From contig JAFSTA010000143.1 of the NCBI GenBank assembly GCA_017450695.1, positions 1 to 43,452 on the forward strand: a DNA stretch of 43,452 nucleotides. Reading direction: 5' to 3'. A model generated the notes under the pieces. It did not search any database. It had not been told where the DNA came from and saw only the letters and a list, made by a program, of their open reading frames with translations. The translations under genes were made by a program, and so were the position numbers. The DNA comes from Kiritimatiellia bacterium (lineage in GTDB: Bacteria > Verrucomicrobiota > Kiritimatiellia > RFP12 > UBA1067). This document shows, piece after piece, positions 16,501 to 26,033 of this stretch. Within the stretch, counting starts at the first letter, position 1, and every line of letters starts with the position of its first letter.

Positions 16501-17138
16501 AGGGCGGCGCGGTCACGGTGGACGCCGGTGCGACACTGGAGGTGAACGGCACGGACGAGTCCTTCGCCTCGCTCACGGGCGCGGGTACGCTCGACCTCGC
16601 GAGCGGCCGCCTGTCAATCACTTCGACCAACACCTTCGCGGGTACGCTCGTGGGCGATGGCCTGCTCGTGCTGCCGACCGGATCGGAACTGACGCTCGGC
16701 GAGAATCCGACCAACTTCACGGGATACTTCGAGATGGCGGGCGGCTCGCTCGTGCTGCCGTCCGGCGTGACTTCCATCCCCGCCACCTTCCGTCCGCTGG
16801 CGGTCGATCCGGCGGCGAGCGTCGCCTATCCGGGCGACGTGGAGATTCTCGACGGCACCGCGCTGACGGTTTCGCAGGGCGTTCCGGGGCCATTCGTTTC
16901 GACGTCTCGCCGGGTTCTCATCTGCGGCGGCGGCACGGTAACGGTCCCGTCGCAAAATTCAACCGGCGTCTGGGTGATCGGCAGCGGCGAGGAGATCGTC
17001 GATAACAGCACGGGTGAACTCGAAGAGCGCTGGACGGTGACGAACCTCGGCGCGGGCCGCCGTGCGCGTTTCACGACCTCCGGCGGACGTTTCGTCTGCA
17101 CCGTGTACGGCGCCGGCACAGTCTTGAGCATCCGCTAG
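13542..17138 (+). CDS. Main part of a LamG/autotransporter-repeat secreted protein
   Basis: This frame encodes 1198 residues; its ATG at 13542 has no proper ribosome site, so it is better seen as the continuation of the preceding frame. It holds three LamG/concanavalin-like modules at ~184-395, ~517-723 and ~743-970, each with the pattern YDFE...SLWAK...WHHYV...GDLDDV.IY. Such modules bind carbohydrate or protein ligands. Autotransporter-associated beta-strand repeats lie between and after them (GTLTLTGPGTYNGEIVG, GAAKHTGGTEVRAGRLTL, AGTLDLASGRLSI). The C-terminus (GGRFVCTVYGAGTVLSIR) lacks a recognisable beta-barrel translocator or sorting signal, so surface anchoring is unknown. A GC-rich hairpin follows the stop. 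A role in attachment or polysaccharide contact is inferred from the domains. Confidence 0.88.
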   Translation: MNTWWMKNYAGSAFHLYTSSLGYCPFDVSGGTLVMGSDTTWAAEDNGPVRKEGDGIIRISAFYKEEYSRREFQVAAGTVFPMTQDALFWTDVRVTDPAGRFLFTNYTSRVGVGSLRSDAGGEFDLAGNTVLMGATGPGALTVDLTGTGGVSAVLSSLTVTNIRPNITYGAREGVLHLDSRTGLAKPFVKYDFETSLTTDSSGHGYDLSADGAVTWIEDAERGGKVAHFEGTSNAGGKLVATITGQSALTGDSDYTVSLWAKTKATPVANNYPTMLSIGSSQTDSQIIQFRFANQNCANLLLGHWNAAGDFSNLSAPSDPDEWHHYVIMREGLHVGVWYDGVQVLDKTDMRLELELPKTVQINLGWLAASRRYFCGDLDDVVIYSYAVGREGVSRLFAGEEPFAAGLVEAAGEPLEIPGGTKLRTELDGRIMLAGSPVIPATNILSEGVRGTLAMPSGGTLTLTGPGTYNGEIVGANALVKDGDKELKLTGAAKHTGGTEVRAGRLTLMNFATQPETLGIYDFEDDNIGYERSGSYRQLGAQTGVTREWDESRGWVASLPGTSSQKLETTVNSPVLSGDTDYTISVWAKPDASGGNKGTLVSIGTESDFKEIVFRYQGAPSAGTLVLTHWGGTLDFTDIPGVANPAGAWHHYVAVRKGSSFAVYCDGVKVWTTSHSHVLNIPESKGVCIGRQVNKTDRQFKGLLDDVRIYAQALDESDVARLYAGRDPAGAARGAAPDALAHVPDPVLHYAFEDASNLGKDSAPGGAHLRKAGNGNLTQVDSPLGGKALKFGARLESATFPEAIPDDGKPFTVTLWVQGSRADDRQWVAAANSAHSPSFFCWGNPSASTISAMYSYHHEVAMWNGVRCYVRGMNNTGTKDINLENGLVGLRYSESDLRWHHLALTYDPLRGVHNYVDGEDVGKNDGNAFTHDSCREGGVFYLGAKTTAPTVAFRGCLDEVQVFDKALNVSQVRAVMRADAGALRVLPEGGAVTVDAGATLEVNGTDESFASLTGAGTLDLASGRLSITSTNTFAGTLVGDGLLVLPTGSELTLGENPTNFTGYFEMAGGSLVLPSGVTSIPATFRPLAVDPAASVAYPGDVEILDGTALTVSQGVPGPFVSTSRRVLICGGGTVTVPSQNSTGVWVIGSGEEIVDNSTGELEERWTVTNLGAGRRARFTTSGGRFVCTVYGAGTVLSIR

Positions 17139-17143
17139 GCGGG

Positions 17144-17168
17144 GCGGCGGCGCCTTTTGCGCCGCCGC
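17144..17168 (+). terminator. GC-rich hairpin after the LamG protein gene
   Basis: A perfect 10-bp stem (GCGGCGGCGC / GCGCCGCCGC) encloses a CTTTT loop, 6 bp after the stop codon. An A-rich stretch, not a T-tract, follows, so intrinsic termination on the plus strand is uncertain. Confidence 0.5.
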
Positions 17169-17215
17169 AAACAAAAAACAGCTGACGAGCGTCGTGGCGT
17201 GGACGCGTTCTGTGC

Positions 17216-17233
17216 TGCGGCATACATGCCGCA
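17216..17233. repeat. REP-like palindrome copy 1
   Basis: TGCGGCATACATGCCGCA is one copy of the dispersed palindrome. It shares the following AGCTCTCAAA with the copy at 20018, so the repeat unit extends beyond the palindrome. It lies just upstream of the flavodiiron gene promoter. Confidence 0.85.
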
Positions 17234-17252
17234 CAGCTCTCAAAACTCGTTC

Positions 17253-17281
17253 TTGGTAGTCTCGCCGAAATATGCTATACT
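17253..17281 (+). promoter_or_regulatory. Sigma-70-like promoter of the flavodiiron gene
   Basis: TTGGTA (17253-17258) and TATACT (17276-17281) are separated by 17 nt and lie 29 nt before the ATG at 17311, with GAGGTG between. The position rules out the in-frame upstream start at 17272, which would lie inside the promoter. Confidence 0.75.
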
Positions 17282-17310
17282 GCTTCTTCTGTTTTCAAAC
17301 GAGGTGTACC

Positions 17311-18498
17311 ATGACGAAACAAGTGACTGAGGGAATTTTTTGGGTTGGCTGCGTGGACTGGGGCGTCCGTGACTTTCACGGCTACCAGACGAAGCGCGGC
17401 TCCACGTACAACGCCTATCTGGTGAAGGGGGAGAAGATCGCCGTCATCGATACGGTGAAGGCGCCGTTCGCGGCGGATTATATCTCCAACGTGCTGGAAC
17501 TGGTTCCGGCGGATCAGGTCTCCTATGTGGTCTGCAACCACGCGGAGCCGGACCACGCCAGTTCGCTGCCGATGGCGATGACGGTATTCCGGAACGCGAC
17601 GCTTCTCTGCAACGCGAAGTGCAAGGAGGAGCTGGGGCTTTACTTCGACATCTCCGGATGGAAGATTCAGGTCGTCTCCGATGGCGAGACGCTGGCGCTG
17701 GGCGGCGGCAAGACCTTGCAGTTCTTCAACACGCCGATGGTACACTGGCCGGAATCGATGGTGACCTACGTGCAGGAGGACGCGCTGCTCTTCTCGATGG
17801 ACGCCTTCGGGCAGCACTACGCCTGTTCGGAACGGTTCGACGAGGACGCGAACATGGCGGAGGTCATGCAGGAGGCGAAAACCTACTACGCCAATATCGT
17901 CGCGCTCTACGGCGCCCCGGTGAAGGCGGCGTTGACCCGTCTCGGCAAACTGAAGCTGGACATCGTCTGCCCGAGCCACGGCATCATCTGGCGCAAGGAT
18001 TTCTCGCGGATTCTCACCGCGTACCTCGACTGGATGCTCTGCAAGCCGACGAAGAAGGTGCTGGTGATCTACTGCACGATGTGGCACAGCACCGAGATGA
18101 TGGCGAAGGCGATTGCCACCGGCGCGGAGGAGTTGGGCGTCGATGTGAAGCTGATGAATCTGGCGGCGTTCCACGATACGCGCGTGGTCGATGAGGCGCT
18201 GGACTGCGCGGCGATCGCCGTCGGTACGCCCACGCTGAACATCGGGCTGATGCCGCGCATGGCGGCGGCGCTGACCTACCTGCGCGGGTTGAAGGTGGTG
18301 AACGGCAAGGCGAGTCTGGCTTTCGGTTCCTACGGCTGGGCGTCGAAGGGCGCGGAGGAGGCGGCCGCCTACCTGGAGCAGATGCACACCGTTCCCGTCG
18401 CCCCCACGCTCACCTGCCGGTTCAAGCCGACAGGCGAGGTGCTGGCCTCCTGCCGCGAGGCGGGACGCAAGCTCGCGGAAGTCGCGTTGAAGGCCTAG
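17311..18498 (+). CDS. Flavodiiron protein (O2/NO reductase, FprA type)
   Basis: This 395-residue cytoplasmic protein has a metallo-beta-lactamase-like diiron domain (1-~250) followed by a flavodoxin domain (~255-395). Such enzymes reduce O2 to water or NO to N2O in anaerobes, with electrons from rubredoxin or a related donor. The diiron ligands are all present: H77-x-E79-x-D81-H82 (NHAEPDHAS), H145 (MVHWPES), D164 (SMDAFGQ) and H223 (CPSHGI). The FMN-binding loop of the flavodoxin part is YCTMWHSTEMMA. The start at ATG 17311 is supported by GAGGTG and by the promoter just upstream. No rubredoxin or reductase gene is next to it. It suggests an anaerobe that meets oxygen or nitrosative stress. 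Confidence 0.95.
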   Translation: MTKQVTEGIFWVGCVDWGVRDFHGYQTKRGSTYNAYLVKGEKIAVIDTVKAPFAADYISNVLELVPADQVSYVVCNHAEPDHASSLPMAMTVFRNATLLCNAKCKEELGLYFDISGWKIQVVSDGETLALGGGKTLQFFNTPMVHWPESMVTYVQEDALLFSMDAFGQHYACSERFDEDANMAEVMQEAKTYYANIVALYGAPVKAALTRLGKLKLDIVCPSHGIIWRKDFSRILTAYLDWMLCKPTKKVLVIYCTMWHSTEMMAKAIATGAEELGVDVKLMNLAAFHDTRVVDEALDCAAIAVGTPTLNIGLMPRMAAALTYLRGLKVVNGKASLAFGSYGWASKGAEEAAAYLEQMHTVPVAPTLTCRFKPTGEVLASCREAGRKLAEVALKA

Positions 18499-19938
<1,440 letters not shown>

Positions 19939-19960
19939 CTCGGCTGGCGGCTGGTCGCTG

Positions 19961-19975
19961 GCGGCTTTTCGCCGC
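19961..19975 (+). terminator. Hairpin after purB
   Basis: GCGGC-TTTTC-GCCGC forms a 5-bp stem (extendable by neighbouring pairs) 22 bp after the purB stop codon. No T-tract follows, so termination is tentative; it may be one of the variable-stem hairpins. Confidence 0.35.
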
Positions 19976-20017
19976 TCGCGTTCGGGCGCCAGCTTGAGAT
20001 GCGAGGCGCGTCCGGTT

Positions 20018-20037
20018 GTGCGCCATACATGCCGCAC
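20018..20037. repeat. REP-like palindrome copy 2
   Basis: GTGCGCCATACATGCCGCAC has one mismatch to the consensus. It is preceded by GCGTCCGGTT and followed by AGCTCTCAAA, as in other copies. It lies just before the NERD-domain gene. Confidence 0.85.
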
Positions 20038-20059
20038 AGCTCTCAAAGGCTAGAAAACG

Positions 20060-20830
20060 ATGAAAAACGAGATTGATTTACTCCCCGAAATAAGAGAAAA
20101 TAACTCCTTTATGACCGAGGGAAAACATGCTGTGATACATGGGACGCCGGGGGACAGCGCACGTGCCTCCGGGATCGTTCGCGCGTTGTGGCCGCTCTTG
20201 CTCGCCCTGCCGATCTGCGGGGTCTGCGCCGGGTTAGCCTGTCCCGTGCGCTACCGTCCGCCGTTGACCGTTGCGGGTGCGTTGTTGATCGGCGCGGCGC
20301 TGCTCCTGACCTTCTTCGCGTATCGTGGCGTTCAGGGGATCAACGCCTGGTTCAAGGGGGCGCGTGGCGAAGAGCAGATCGCGTTTCTTCTCGCGGGACT
20401 GCCGGGCGACTGGCACGTCTTCCACGATTTCTCCCTCGCGCAGGGAGTTCGCGCCGACCATGTGGTGGTCGGCCCCGTCGGCATCTTCGTGATCGAGACC
20501 AAGTTCTGGCAGGGCGAGGTGCGCCTGCTGGAGAACGGACAGATTCTGGTGAACGGGCTGAAGCCCTCGCGGCCGCCTCTGGATCAGGCGCGGCGGCAGG
20601 GCCAGCTCTTCTCCGAGTGGTATGCGCGTTCCAACGGGCAGGGGGTTACGGCAATCCCCGTCCTCTGCTTCGCGGGCGAGGCGTTTTCGCAACAGAGTCA
20701 AAAGCGGGACGGCGTTCAGGTTTGCAGCGCATCCCGTTTGGTTCCCCTGTTGCAGGGGTGGTCCGGACACCTTTCGAATGAAACGGTGGAACGGGTTGTC
20801 AAGTTGATGGAACAGAAGGCGGGCGAATGA
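20060..20830 (+). CDS. Membrane-anchored NERD-domain protein
   Basis: This is a 256-residue protein. Two hydrophobic helices (~43-64, LWPLLLALPICGVCAGLA; ~70-90, TVAGALLIGAALLLTFFAY) precede a NERD (nuclease-related) domain at ~100-205: GARGEEQIAFLL, then RADHVVVGPVGIFVIETKFW. Its conserved Glu, Asp and Glu-x-Lys residues match the putative restriction-endonuclease-like active site. The family's biological role is poorly known; DNA processing is assumed from the fold. The stop codon overlaps the prc start by 4 bp (ATGA), so the two are translationally coupled. ATG 20060 has only a weak AAAGG upstream; ATG 20111 is an alternative with no better site. Confidence 0.82.
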   Translation: MKNEIDLLPEIRENNSFMTEGKHAVIHGTPGDSARASGIVRALWPLLLALPICGVCAGLACPVRYRPPLTVAGALLIGAALLLTFFAYRGVQGINAWFKGARGEEQIAFLLAGLPGDWHVFHDFSLAQGVRADHVVVGPVGIFVIETKFWQGEVRLLENGQILVNGLKPSRPPLDQARRQGQLFSEWYARSNGQGVTAIPVLCFAGEAFSQQSQKRDGVQVCSASRLVPLLQGWSGHLSNETVERVVKLMEQKAGE

Positions 20831-23007
20831 AAAAGAACCATTGGAATCAGTTGATTGTCGGATTGGGAACGTTGGCGGTGGCGGTGACCGCGCTGTTGGC
20901 TGCGGAGACGGCGACGGCGCCGAAAGACCCGGAGCCGCTGCCTTACTACGGAACCATCGCGAAGAAGGTCGCGCGCGTTGTGCCCGCCGCGCATCTGTTG
21001 CAGCATCCCCTTGACGACAGCATCTCGCAGAAGGCGTGGACGAATCTGATCACCCTCTTCGATTTCGACCACAGCTATTTCCTCCAGAGCGATCTCGACC
21101 GCTTTTCCCGGATGCAGTTCCAGATCGACGATGCGATCAAGGAGGGGGACGTCTCCTTCGGGTTTGAGGTGTACCGCGTCTTCCGTACCCGCCTGCAGGA
21201 ACGGTATGCGTTCGTGACGAACGAGCTGAAGAAGCCCGTCTCCTTCACGGTCGATGAATCCTACCGCTGGCGCCGGAAGGATGCGCCGTGGCCCGCGAAC
21301 GCGCAGGAGCAGGATGAGCTGTGGCGCAAGCGCGTGAAGAACGAGCTGCTCGTCTCCAAGCTGGCGCGCGAGCTGGAGGCGGAGAAGGCGGCGAGCAACA
21401 AGACGGCCAAGGCAGCCGCGGAGAGCGCGAAGGAGAAGAATTCTTCGACCAACAAGCCTGCCCTCACCCCCGAGGAGAATATCGCCGAGAAATACAAGCA
21501 GTACATGCTCGTCATCCAGGACATGGACGAGGAGTCGATCCTGCAGCGTTACCTCAGCGCCGTGACGATGGCCTATGACCCGCATTCGGAATACATGTCG
21601 CCGATGCGCAAGGAGGACTTCGACATCGATATGAATCTTACGCTCTGCGGAATCGGTGCGCAGCTCCGTTCGACGGACGGCACGGCGATGATCTCGGAGA
21701 TTATTCCGGGCGGCCCCGCCGACCGCGACAAGCGTCCGTGCAAGCTGGTCAAGGGCGACAAGATCATCGGCGTCGGCCAGGGGGATGGCGAGATCGAGAG
21801 CATCCTGCACTGGCCGCTGAACAAGGCGGTCCGCAAGATTCGCGGCACGAAGGGGTCGAAGGTGGTGTTGCGCGTGATTCCCGCCTCCGATCCCAGCGGC
21901 ACGACGACCAAGCTGGTCGATCTGATCCGCGAGGAGATCAAGCTGGAAGAGCAGGCCGCCACGGGGCACGTTTCCCGCGTCACGCTGAAGGACGGCTCTG
22001 TCCGCGCGCTCGGATACGTCCGGCTGCCGACCTTCTACGGAACGATGGAGAAAAAGCAGGGGCAGCCCGGTTTCCGCAGCGCGACGGCGGACGTCGCGGC
22101 GCAGATCGCGAAATTCAACAGCGCGAACGTCTCCGGGTTGATCCTCGACCTCCGCAACAACGGCGGCGGTTCCCTGCGCGAGGCGATCGATCTCGTCGGG
22201 CTGTTCATCCGCAGCGGCCCCGCCGTGCAGGTGCGCGAGCCGAGGCAGACCGTCGCGCTCAAGGTGCAGAACGAGCTGGGGGCGATGGCCTTCCGCAAGC
22301 CGCTGATCGTGATGATCAACCGCGCCTCTGCATCGGCCTCCGAAATCGTGGCCGCCGCGCTTCAGGATTACGGCCGCGCGGTGATCGTCGGCGACACCAA
22401 GTCGCACGGCAAGGGCTCCGTGCAGTCTGTCATGCCGCTGGGGAATCCGAAGTACGGTTCCATCAAGGTCACGACGGCGAGCTTCTACCGGATCAACGGT
22501 TCCTCCACCCAGATCAAGGGTGTCCATTCGGATATCGTGATCCCGTCCGCCCTGGACGGGCTGGAGATGATGGGCGAGGAGAAGTTGCCGGGCGCGCTCC
22601 CCTGGACGCAGATGGAACCCGCGCTCTACATTCCCGTCTGCGATGTCTCGAAGTTCATTCCCCAGCTGAAGGAAAAGTCCGCCGTGCGCCTGGCGAAGAA
22701 CGAACGGTACGCCCGCCATGCCCGGAACGCGCAGCACATCCGCGACGTCAACGAGCGCGTGGAGGTGCCGCTGGAAATCAACGAGCGCCGGAAGCTGATG
22801 AAGTCCGAGGACGAATTGCAGAAGCTGGAGGACGAGGAAGAGGAGAACGCGAATCAGAAAAACAAGGACAAGGACGACGTGATTTTGGAGGAGACCTTCA
22901 ACATTCTTTCTGACTTGATCGATCTGCAGGGGGATGAGGATATCCCGATGGAGACGGAGGGGGATCTCCGTTCCCGCATGATGCGGATCTTCGGAGTCGG
23001 GATTTAA
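20827..23007 (+). CDS. prc: C-terminal (tail-specific) processing protease, Prc type
   Basis: This 726-residue periplasmic S41 protease degrades or processes envelope proteins from the C-terminus. A signal sequence or anchor occupies residues 1-~25 (LIVGLGTLAVAVTALLAA). An N-terminal helical region (~35-240) includes LFDFDHSYFLQSDLDRF and a charged Lys/Ala/Glu insert. A PDZ domain follows (~265-350, GIGAQLRS...ISEIIPGGPA), then the S41 catalytic core (~395-590) with Ser503 in RASASASEI and Lys529 in HGKGSVQS, matching the Ser/Lys dyad of E. coli Prc. A DUF3340-like C-terminal tail follows, rich in Glu and Lys (ELQKLEDEEEEN). The gene overlaps the NERD gene by 4 bp and is followed 51 bp later by dapF, suggesting one envelope-related operon. 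Confidence 0.94.
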   Translation: MKKNHWNQLIVGLGTLAVAVTALLAAETATAPKDPEPLPYYGTIAKKVARVVPAAHLLQHPLDDSISQKAWTNLITLFDFDHSYFLQSDLDRFSRMQFQIDDAIKEGDVSFGFEVYRVFRTRLQERYAFVTNELKKPVSFTVDESYRWRRKDAPWPANAQEQDELWRKRVKNELLVSKLARELEAEKAASNKTAKAAAESAKEKNSSTNKPALTPEENIAEKYKQYMLVIQDMDEESILQRYLSAVTMAYDPHSEYMSPMRKEDFDIDMNLTLCGIGAQLRSTDGTAMISEIIPGGPADRDKRPCKLVKGDKIIGVGQGDGEIESILHWPLNKAVRKIRGTKGSKVVLRVIPASDPSGTTTKLVDLIREEIKLEEQAATGHVSRVTLKDGSVRALGYVRLPTFYGTMEKKQGQPGFRSATADVAAQIAKFNSANVSGLILDLRNNGGGSLREAIDLVGLFIRSGPAVQVREPRQTVALKVQNELGAMAFRKPLIVMINRASASASEIVAAALQDYGRAVIVGDTKSHGKGSVQSVMPLGNPKYGSIKVTTASFYRINGSSTQIKGVHSDIVIPSALDGLEMMGEEKLPGALPWTQMEPALYIPVCDVSKFIPQLKEKSAVRLAKNERYARHARNAQHIRDVNERVEVPLEINERRKLMKSEDELQKLEDEEEENANQKNKDKDDVILEETFNILSDLIDLQGDEDIPMETEGDLRSRMMRIFGVGI

Positions 23008-23058
23008 TCCCCGGGTCCTGGAAGCGACGGAGGTCGCGGGGGCGATTGGAGGTCGGAT

Positions 23059-23898
23059 GTGAAGATACATTTTACCAAAATGCATGGGGCGGGCAACGAC
23101 TTCATCATGATTGACGATCGTGCCGGAACGATCCCCTGGCAGGATCATTTTCTGATGGCGGCTTTGGCGGGCCGCCGGACGGGCATCGGCGCGGAGGGGA
23201 TCATTCTGATCCAGCAGTCCGAAAAGGCGGACTTCTTCCTCCGCTTCCTGAATCCGGACGGGACGGAAGCCGACCTCTGTGGGAACGGCTCGCGCTGCTC
23301 GGCGGCGTTCGCCCACGCCATCGGCGCGTGCGGCACCTCGCTCACGATGGAGACACGGGCGGGCGTGGTCGATGCGCAGCTGCTGGAGAACGGCACGGTG
23401 CGCATCTGGATGCCGGAGCCGCTGAACCGGAACTACGGGATGGAACTGAAGATCGGGGAGACGACCTGGAAGTGCGATTATATCGTCACGGGCGTTCCCC
23501 ATTTGGTCGTGCCCGTTCCCAGTGTGGCGGAGGTCGATGTGGCGGGCTTGGGAAAGGTGCTCCGCCTCCATGCCGCCTTCGCGCCCGACGGCACGAACGT
23601 CGATTTCGTCTCGATGCGCCAGCCGAACCGCATGATCATGCGGACATACGAGCGCGGCGTGGAAGGGGAGAGCGGCGCGTGCGGCACCGGCGCGGTCGCC
23701 TGCGCGGTCGTCGCCGTGGAGCGGTTCGGCTTCACCCTGCCCTCGCAGATCAAGACCTCTTCCGGGTATGACCTGACGGTGGACGGGGACTGGCGCCGGA
23801 AGAAATGTACCGGCATGACCCTGACCGGCCCGGTCAAGTTTGTTTTCAGTGGGGATGTCGAGCTAGACGAAGTCGATCTCGGCAATGAGATTGACTGA
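23059..23898 (+). CDS. dapF: Diaminopimelate epimerase
   Basis: This 279-residue enzyme converts LL-DAP to meso-DAP for lysine and peptidoglycan synthesis. The start is GTG 23059, with GGAGG 7 nt upstream; KIHFTKMHGAGNDFIMID is the classical DapF N-terminus. Both catalytic Cys motifs are present (DLCGNGSRC near 75 and GACGTGAVAC near 213), as is the PHLVV substrate loop. The usual GIGADG reads GIGAEG here, a mild variation. It is encoded after prc on the same strand. Its presence implies a DAP-containing cell wall. Confidence 0.96.
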   Translation: MKIHFTKMHGAGNDFIMIDDRAGTIPWQDHFLMAALAGRRTGIGAEGIILIQQSEKADFFLRFLNPDGTEADLCGNGSRCSAAFAHAIGACGTSLTMETRAGVVDAQLLENGTVRIWMPEPLNRNYGMELKIGETTWKCDYIVTGVPHLVVPVPSVAEVDVAGLGKVLRLHAAFAPDGTNVDFVSMRQPNRMIMRTYERGVEGESGACGTGAVACAVVAVERFGFTLPSQIKTSSGYDLTVDGDWRRKKCTGMTLTGPVKFVFSGDVELDEVDLGNEID

Positions 23899-23946
23899 CA
23901 TGAAGCCGTATTCCTCCCTTCTTTTTACCGGACAACGCTTTTTATC

Positions 23947-23972
23947 TCACGCAGAGACGCGGAGACGCGGAG
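23947..23972. repeat. ACGCAGAGACGCGGAG low-complexity repeat
   Basis: CACGCAGAGACGCGGAGACG is a short run of an ~9-bp unit (GAGACGCG), between dapF and the GHL10 gene. Similar stretches rich in ACAGAG and ACAAAG occur at 3791-3800 and 43344-43369. Confidence 0.55.
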
Positions 23973-24042
23973 ATCTTGTCGGGCGGGGGACGGCTTTTGA
24001 TTTCACCCGGACACTCTGCGCCCTTTCAACCGAGGTTTTAGG

Positions 24043-25998
24043 ATGAACCGTATTCTTCGATCCATACGTCTTTTTTTCGGTGTCGCTTTGGTCTCGCTGG
24101 GTTGCGGGACTGTCGCCGCCGCGCCCATCGCCATCGTGCAGGGCGCCGAGTCCATCGCCGAATCGGAACAGCGTTTCGCCGCTTCGCTGGCGAAGCATGT
24201 CGAACGCTGGTACCGCTCCGCGGGCGTGCAGACCCTTCTCTGTGACGATACGGCGCTGGGCCAGTCCCTTTCGGGGAAGACCGTTGCGGTCTTGGTTTAC
24301 CTCTCCCAGCCCAAACCCCCGCAGATCGCCGCCCTCCGCGCCTTCGTGCAACGCGGCGGCAAGCTCATCGTCTGCTACTCCGCCTCGCCCGCGCTCGCGG
24401 CGTTGATGGACGTGCAGGTCGTCCGCTACCTCAAGGATACGACGGACGGACGCTGGTCGCGGATGTGTTTCGTGGAGGATCGCCCGCAGGGTGTCCCCGC
24501 ATCCATCCTGCAAACCTCCAGCAACATCTTTCAGGTACAGCCGATCCCCGGCCGCTCCAGCGTGCTGGCGTGGTGGCACGACCGGCAGGGCAAGAAGACC
24601 GAGCAACCCGCCTGGCTGCGCTCGAAGAACGGGTATTGGATGACCCACGTGCTGCTGGCGGACGGCGACGCGGAGGCGAAGGGGCGTCTGCTGCTGGCGC
24701 TCGCCGCCTCCTTCGATCCCTCGCTCTGGATCCCGGCGGCGGACAACGTGATCCGTCACGGCCGCGCCGCCGAGCGCACGGTCTGCAATGCCGTCAAGTC
24801 CGCCCCCCGCGATTGCCAGAAGCGCGTGGCGGGAAGCGTGGATACGATGATCAAGTGCAACGCCGCCGCCGACCGCGCCCTTCGCGAGGGACGTGGGTTT
24901 GAGGCGTGGATGGCGGGCAGCGAGTTGCAGAATCGCGCCGCCGAGGTTTACGGGATGCTGCAGGTGCCGCGCAAGGGCGAGATTCGCGCCGTGTGGGACC
25001 ATTCCGGCATGGGGCTTTTCCCCGGCGATTGGCCGCGTACCATGAAGCTGCTCGCCGAAGCGGGGATGACCGACATCTACGTGAACGTCGCGGGCGCGGG
25101 CTTCGCCCATTTCCCCAGTTCCGTCCTGCCGCGTTCGCGCGTCTATGAGGAGCAGGGCGACCAGCTGACCGCCTGCATCAAGGCCGCCAAGCCCTATCAC
25201 ATCAGTGTCCACGCCTGGATTCTCTGCTTCTCCACGGAGGGCGCGACGCAGGATCGGATCCGCATCTTCAGCTCCCGCGACAACTGGCTGCTGGAGAATT
25301 CCGGCGGACGCCCTTGGCTGGATCCTGGCTCGCCCGAGGTGCGCGCGTATCTGTTGCGGGCGGTACGCGAGATGGCCCGCTCGTATGCGGTGGCGGGCAT
25401 CCATCTGGATTTCGTCCGCTACCCGGATTTCGTCTCCTGCCTGAACGCGAACACGAAGCAGCGTTTTGAGCAGGGGATGGGAAAATCGTTTGCGGACTGG
25501 CCCGAAACGGTGCGGCGGGCGGGAAAGATCCGCCAGAGCTTCTTCGAGTGGCGGGCGGAACAGGTGACGGATTTCGTGCGGCGCGTGCGCACCATGATGC
25601 AGCGCGAGGCGAAGGGGAAGGTGTTGAGCGCGGCCGTCTATGGCAAGTATCCTTCCTGCTACGAGGCGGTCGGGCAGGACTGGCAGTCGTGGATCGATCT
25701 GGGCCTGGTGGATTTCGTCATGCCGATGAACTACACCGAGAACATGGACCGCTTCCAGGAATGGGTGAAGGATCAGACCAAGACGAAGAAGATGGCGAAT
25801 GCGATGATTCCCGGCATCGGCGTGACGGCGGCGGAGAGCCGCCTCGACGCGATGCAGGTGATCGACCAGATCAAGATGGCGCGAGCCGCCGGATGCGCGG
25901 GCTTCGCGCTCTTCGACCTGGACACCACCCTGCGCCAGGAAATCCTCCCGATCCTCCGCCTCGGCATCAGCCGCAAGCCGCTCCCGCCGCCCCGCTGA
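24043..25998 (+). CDS. Secreted GHL10-type glycoside hydrolase-like protein
   Basis: The protein has 651 residues with a signal peptide (FFGVALVSLGCGTVAAA). ATG 24043 follows GAGG by 7 nt. Residues ~27-300 form an N-terminal region with a flavodoxin/class-I-amidotransferase-like look (AFVQRGGKLIVCYSASP). The C-terminal ~340 residues are a TIM-barrel of the GHL10 (DUF187) family: EIRAVWDHSGM, DIYVNVAGAG, HAWILC, GIHLDFVRYPDF, LVDFVMPMNYTE and GCAGFALFDLD. The acidic residue of HLDFVRYP is where related enzymes place a catalytic or substrate-binding group. Substrate is unknown; a peptidoglycan-related or exopolysaccharide glycan is plausible. It is 144 bp from dapF, with its own ribosome site. 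Confidence 0.87.
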   Translation: MNRILRSIRLFFGVALVSLGCGTVAAAPIAIVQGAESIAESEQRFAASLAKHVERWYRSAGVQTLLCDDTALGQSLSGKTVAVLVYLSQPKPPQIAALRAFVQRGGKLIVCYSASPALAALMDVQVVRYLKDTTDGRWSRMCFVEDRPQGVPASILQTSSNIFQVQPIPGRSSVLAWWHDRQGKKTEQPAWLRSKNGYWMTHVLLADGDAEAKGRLLLALAASFDPSLWIPAADNVIRHGRAAERTVCNAVKSAPRDCQKRVAGSVDTMIKCNAAADRALREGRGFEAWMAGSELQNRAAEVYGMLQVPRKGEIRAVWDHSGMGLFPGDWPRTMKLLAEAGMTDIYVNVAGAGFAHFPSSVLPRSRVYEEQGDQLTACIKAAKPYHISVHAWILCFSTEGATQDRIRIFSSRDNWLLENSGGRPWLDPGSPEVRAYLLRAVREMARSYAVAGIHLDFVRYPDFVSCLNANTKQRFEQGMGKSFADWPETVRRAGKIRQSFFEWRAEQVTDFVRRVRTMMQREAKGKVLSAAVYGKYPSCYEAVGQDWQSWIDLGLVDFVMPMNYTENMDRFQEWVKDQTKTKKMANAMIPGIGVTAAESRLDAMQVIDQIKMARAAGCAGFALFDLDTTLRQEILPILRLGISRKPLPPPR

Positions 25999-26001
25999 GA
26001 G

Positions 26002-26022
26002 ACGGGGCGCTTCGCGCCCCGT
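26002..26022. repeat. Perfect 9-bp hairpin after the GHL10 gene
   Basis: ACGGGGCGC-TTC-GCGCCCCGT is a perfect stem with the same TTC loop as unit 4 of the array at 28744-28832. It lies 4 bp after the stop codon. There is no T-tract. Confidence 0.7.
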
Positions 26023-26033
26023 GGTTGGATGAT

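Noticed and set aside
13632-16649. Seven copies of GGTACGCTC as a possible DNA uptake signal
   Set aside because: All encode Gly-Thr-Leu in the same frame of autotransporter-type repeats in one gene, so protein repeat plus codon habit explains them.
20716-23571. 951-codon open frame antisense to prc and dapF
   Set aside because: It mirrors the codon structure of real genes on the other strand in GC-rich DNA, is rich in Arg/His/Leu low-complexity sequence, and matches no family pattern.
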